Below are positions 5,185 to 7,665 of a stretch of 7,665 nucleotides of DNA, piece after piece. Made by a program: the position numbers and the translations under genes. The notes under the pieces were generated by a model that had not been told where the DNA came from, did no database searches, and saw only the letters and a program-made list of their open reading frames with translations. The stretch's first letter is position 1; every line of letters starts with the position of its first letter. Source of the DNA: Actinomycetes bacterium (lineage in GTDB: Bacteria > Actinomycetota > Actinomycetes > Mycobacteriales > Micromonosporaceae); NCBI GenBank assembly GCA_023402505.1, contig JAEYGD010000573.1, positions 1 to 7,665 on the forward strand, read 5' to 3'.

Positions 5185-6969
5185 GTGGCCGAGAGCGAGG
5201 CACCGCGTCGACGGCGCGGGCGGTCCCGCCGGCGCCGGCGCGCCCGACTGCGCCGGGCGCTGCTCGCCACCCTGGTGGTCGGCTCGCTGCTGCTGGTCTC
5301 GGTCGGCTGGGTGGGCTTCCGCGGCTGGCAGGCGCGCGCGCACCTGGTCAACGCGGCCGGGCTGGCCCGGGACCTGAGCGCGCAACTGGTCAGCGGGGAC
5401 ACCGAGCGGGCGCACCGCACCCTCGCCGCGCTCCAGGAGCAGGCCGGCGCCGCCCGGCGGGCCACCGACGACCCGGGCTGGTGGCTCGGGCGGCAGGCCC
5501 CGTACGCGGGCGACAACCTGGTCGCCGTCCGGCAGATCGCCGTCGCCATCGACGCACTGGCCCGCGACGCGTTCCCGCCGCTGCTGCGCGCCGACCTGAC
5601 CACCCTGCTGCCCCGGGAGGGCCGCCTCGACGTACGGCAGCTGAGCGGCCTGTCGGCCGAGCTCAGGACGGTCGACGCCGCCGTCCGGCAGACCCGCGAC
5701 AGTCTCGCCGGGGTACCCACCGCCGGCCTGGTCGCGCAGGTCCGGCAGGCGCTGACCGACCTCCGGGTGGAGATCGACCGCCTGGCCGGGCTGACCGGGG
5801 CGGCCGAACACGCCACCCGGATCCTGCCCCCGCTGCTCGGTGTGGACGGCCCGCGTACCTATCTCCTGGTGTTCCAGAACCCGGCCGAGGTGCGCGCCAC
5901 CGGCGGCATGATCGGCGCGTACGCCCTGCTGCGCGCCGAGGGCGGGCGGCTGCGGCTGGGCGGCCAGGGCACCAGCATGGACCTCACGCTCTTCCCGAAG
6001 CCGCTGAAGGTTCCCGCCGAGATCCGCGCCCTGTGGGGCGACCTGCCGGGGATCTACCCGGCCGACGTCAACCTCAGCCCGCACTTCCCGAGCGCGGCGG
6101 CCCTCTACCGGGAGATGGTCCGGCGCAAGACCGGGACGGTGGCCGACGGGGTGCTCGCCGTCGATCCGGTGGTGCTGTCGTACCTGCTGAAGGTCACCGG
6201 GCCGGTCGAGGTCCCGGGCGGTGCGCCGCTGGCGTCCGACACCGTCGTGCGCACCCTGCTCAGCGACGTCTACCAGCGGTTGCGCCCGAAGGAACAGGAC
6301 GACTACTACGCCGCCGCCGCGGCGGCCGCGTTCGACGCGCTGTTCACGAAGAAAGTAGACCCGAGAGGGATTTTGTCCGTATTCGACCGTGCTATGGCAG
6401 AACGCCGGATATTGTTCTGGAGTGCCCGACCGGAAGAACAGCGGACGCTCGGCGACAGCCGGATGGCCGGGGTGCTCCCGGAGAAGGACACCGTGCCGAC
6501 GGTCGGCGTGTTCCTCAACGACGGCAGCGGTACGAAGCTCGGCTACTACCTCCGGAACGCGGCGACCCTGACCGTCGGGGCCTGCCAGTCCGACGGGACC
6601 AGGGAACTGCACCTGCGGGTCACCCTGCGCTCCACGGCACCGAAGACGGGGCTCACCGACTCCGTGCTCGGGGTCAGCCGGTTGCCGAACCCGTACACCA
6701 TCCGGCCGCTGGTGTCGGTGTACAGCCCGGCCGGCGGCGGCGTGGTGGGGGCCCGCCTGGACGGGACGGACGTCCCGGTCGGGACCGGCGCCGAACGGAA
6801 ACGGCAGGTCGCCACGGCCCGCGTGGAACTCCCACCGGGAGCCTCCCGCACCTTGGAGGTGACCGTGCACACCGCGAAAACCGGCAGCGGAGCGGCCGAA
6901 CTCTGGCTCACGCCCACCGCCACCCCATGGACCACCCAAATAGTTACCGCACCAAGCTGTGATCAGTAG
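5185..6969 (+). CDS. DUF4012 family membrane-anchored protein
   Basis: A protein of unknown function, 594 aa, expected to be anchored in the membrane with most of its mass outside. It has a short cytoplasmic tail extremely rich in arginine (13 of residues 8-24), one transmembrane segment (about 25-46), a helical, Arg/Asp/Leu-rich region (about 50-215), then the DUF4012 core with its hallmark VFQNPAEVRATGGMIGAY (229-246), a poly-Ala stretch (376-382) and a beta-rich C-terminal region. The only two cysteines (C467, C592) lie in the extracytoplasmic part and could form a disulphide. The GTG at 5185 follows AAAGGGAG (5168-5175) at 9 nt; a longer in-frame GTG at 5122 has no ribosome site and sits inside an inverted repeat. 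DUF4012 proteins are, to my knowledge, uncharacterised but recur near polysaccharide genes. The stop overlaps the ribosome binding site of the following LPVTG gene. Family call is confident; any role in glycan assembly or anchoring is inference. Confidence 0.88.
   Translation: MAESEAPRRRRGRSRRRRRARLRRALLATLVVGSLLLVSVGWVGFRGWQARAHLVNAAGLARDLSAQLVSGDTERAHRTLAALQEQAGAARRATDDPGWWLGRQAPYAGDNLVAVRQIAVAIDALARDAFPPLLRADLTTLLPREGRLDVRQLSGLSAELRTVDAAVRQTRDSLAGVPTAGLVAQVRQALTDLRVEIDRLAGLTGAAEHATRILPPLLGVDGPRTYLLVFQNPAEVRATGGMIGAYALLRAEGGRLRLGGQGTSMDLTLFPKPLKVPAEIRALWGDLPGIYPADVNLSPHFPSAAALYREMVRRKTGTVADGVLAVDPVVLSYLLKVTGPVEVPGGAPLASDTVVRTLLSDVYQRLRPKEQDDYYAAAAAAAFDALFTKKVDPRGILSVFDRAMAERRILFWSARPEEQRTLGDSRMAGVLPEKDTVPTVGVFLNDGSGTKLGYYLRNAATLTVGACQSDGTRELHLRVTLRSTAPKTGLTDSVLGVSRLPNPYTIRPLVSVYSPAGGGVVGARLDGTDVPVGTGAERKRQVATARVELPPGASRTLEVTVHTAKTGSGAAELWLTPTATPWTTQIVTAPSCDQ
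6352..6420 (+). other. Local GC and codon-usage dip inside the DUF4012 gene
   Basis: Within an otherwise strongly GC3-biased gene, codons 390-412 include AAA, GTA, AGA, ATT, TTG (twice), GTA, GCT, GCA and ATA. Bases 6351-6420 contain 36 G+C of 70 by hand count (about 51%), against well over 70% around it. The reading frame is intact. The dip directly follows the poly-Ala GCN run. Confidence 0.75.
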
Positions 6970-6973
6970 GAGG
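6968..6973 (+). promoter_or_regulatory. Ribosome binding site overlapping the DUF4012 stop codon
   Basis: AGGAGG begins inside the TAG stop (6967-6969) of the DUF4012 gene and lies 9 nt before the ATG at 6983. It decides the start of the LPVTG gene over an in-frame GTG at 6959, which has no such site, and implies translational coupling of the two genes. Confidence 0.85.
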
Positions 6974-6982
6974 GAACCAATC

Positions 6983-7606
6983 ATGCGGCTATCCCGCATC
7001 ATCATGGCGCTCACGGTCGGACTGGCCGTGGTGGCCGTGCCGACCGCGGCGGGGGCGGCGCAGCCGCAGCCAGCGCCCACGGTGACCACACAACCGCCGG
7101 TCTACCCGCCGGGCAACGGGGTCGAGCTGACCGTCGACGATCCCCGGATCGTCCTCGGGGAGACCGTCACCCTGTTCGGCCGCGGCTGGAACCCCGGCGA
7201 GCGCATCCGCATCGAGGTGTCGTCGCGCCCCCTCGCCAACGCCATGTCGGCCGTACGCGGCAGCAACGGCGACCGGATCGCGATGGCCCCGGTGGCCCGG
7301 CCGACCCGCGACGAGCCCGACATCCGGCCCTTCAACGCCCGGGCGGACGGCACGTTCGAGGTGACCTACACGCCGCGCCGCACCGGCTACTTCACCTTCG
7401 TCGCGATCGGCGACTCGGGCCGGTCGGACAGCGCGCAGGTCACCGTCACGGGCAAGCGGGACCACGGCAAGCTGCCGGTCACCGGCGACAGCACCAGCAC
7501 CCCGATGAAGGTCGGTGGTGGCCTCGTCGCCGCCGGTGCCGTCCTGCTGCTCATGACCTTCGCGTGGCGCCAGCGTCACCGCTTCAACGGGCGGGGCGTG
7601 CGCTGA
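6983..7606 (+). CDS. Secreted LPVTG-anchored cell-surface protein
   Basis: A 207-aa surface protein expected to be exported by Sec and linked to the cell wall by a sortase. It has a signal peptide (basic MRLSR, hydrophobic about 6-22, likely cleavage after AAGAA near 26), a Pro/Thr/Gln-rich spacer (27-45), one beta-sandwich-like domain (about 48-157: VDDPRIVLGETVTLFGRGWN opening, FTFVAIGDSG and AQVTVTG near the end), then the sorting signal LPVTG (164-168), a hydrophobic stretch (about 178-194) and a basic tail RQRHR. The domain resembles generic Ig-like folds in actinobacterial LPxTG proteins; I recognise no catalytic motif, and there is no cysteine. The start is set by AGGAGG at 6968-6973. 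It follows the DUF4012 gene by 13 bp, so the two are very likely co-transcribed. No sortase gene lies in the window. The surface location is well supported; the role is unknown. Confidence 0.9.
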   Translation: MRLSRIIMALTVGLAVVAVPTAAGAAQPQPAPTVTTQPPVYPPGNGVELTVDDPRIVLGETVTLFGRGWNPGERIRIEVSSRPLANAMSAVRGSNGDRIAMAPVARPTRDEPDIRPFNARADGTFEVTYTPRRTGYFTFVAIGDSGRSDSAQVTVTGKRDHGKLPVTGDSTSTPMKVGGGLVAAGAVLLLMTFAWRQRHRFNGRGVR

Positions 7607-7618
7607 GCGGAGTCCACG

Positions 7619-7633
7619 CCGGGCAGGGCCCGG
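7619..7633 (+). terminator. Short GC hairpin after the LPVTG gene, candidate terminator
   Basis: CCGGGC (7619-7624) and GCCCGG (7628-7633) form a perfect 6-bp stem with a 3-nt loop, 12 nt after the stop codon. A second palindrome, CGGGCGCCCG (7646-7655), follows. There is no T-tract and the window ends soon after, so whether transcription stops here is uncertain. Confidence 0.3.
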
Positions 7634-7665
7634 ACAACCGTGTGACGGGCGCCCGCCGGACTGGT

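Noticed and set aside
3726..5816. Upstream extension of the phosphatase frame
   Set aside because: It runs antisense through the glycosyltransferase and DUF4012 genes; the catalytic P-loop of the phosphatase starts right after the ATG at 3725.
5175..6962. Overlapping 595-codon plus-strand frame starting at GTG 5175
   Set aside because: Its translation is Arg/Pro/Gly-rich low complexity with no motif, while the frame starting at 5185 carries the DUF4012 signature.
6959..6982. Earlier GTG start for the LPVTG protein
   Set aside because: It would put acidic and basic residues ahead of the signal peptide and would contain the AGGAGG that serves the ATG at 6983.
1..7665. CRISPR arrays, tRNA/rRNA genes, insertion sequences, phage or toxin-antitoxin genes
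   Set aside because: I found no regularly spaced repeats, no tRNA-like cloverleaf, no transposase or integrase motifs and no terminal repeats with target duplications.

Overview
The window comes from a very GC-rich actinobacterium. High third-position GC, GTG starts, the family types and an LPxTG-type surface protein all fit Micromonosporaceae (Micromonospora-like), but the genus is an inference from style only. Five genes are clear, one further small ORF is possible, and most of the window looks like part of an exopolysaccharide/cell-envelope locus.

Layout. (1) Positions 87-1421, minus strand: nhaA, a Na+/H+ antiporter, with an unusual N-terminal tail made by a 21-bp tandem duplication and an Asp-rich C-terminal tail resembling a Ca2+-binding loop. 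It is probably unrelated to the polysaccharide genes. (2) 1422-1720: a 299-bp divergent intergenic region with a marked GC drop, a plausible sigma70-type promoter and a possible 14-codon leader ORF whose stop overlaps the next start codon (TGATG). (3) 1721-3193, plus strand: a one-piece polysaccharide co-polymerase/BY-type tyrosine autokinase. (4) 3174-3725, minus strand: a low-molecular-weight protein tyrosine phosphatase that converges on the kinase and overlaps its 3' end by 20 bp. (5) 3726-3851: a divergent promoter region with two strong inverted repeats. (6) 3852-5063, plus strand: a GT4-type glycosyltransferase resembling WcaI/WbuB. (7) 5064-5184: a GC-poor gap with a perfect 8-bp inverted repeat. 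(8) 5185-6969, plus strand: a membrane-anchored DUF4012 protein. (9) 6983-7606, plus strand: a secreted LPVTG-anchored surface protein whose ribosome binding site overlaps the stop codon of the DUF4012 gene.

How they may work together. The kinase is expected to control polymerisation or export of a surface polysaccharide through cycles of tyrosine phosphorylation, and the phosphatase is its natural antagonist. The glycosyltransferase would add a sugar to the lipid-linked repeat unit. The DUF4012 and LPVTG proteins, both predicted to face outward and apparently translationally coupled, may act at the cell surface, possibly in handling or anchoring the glycan; this last step is inference. No flippase, polymerase, initiating transferase or sortase lies in the window, so it is probably the edge or a fragment of a larger cluster. 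The least described part is the DUF4012/LPVTG pair. I see no tRNA, rRNA, CRISPR array, transposase or integrase.
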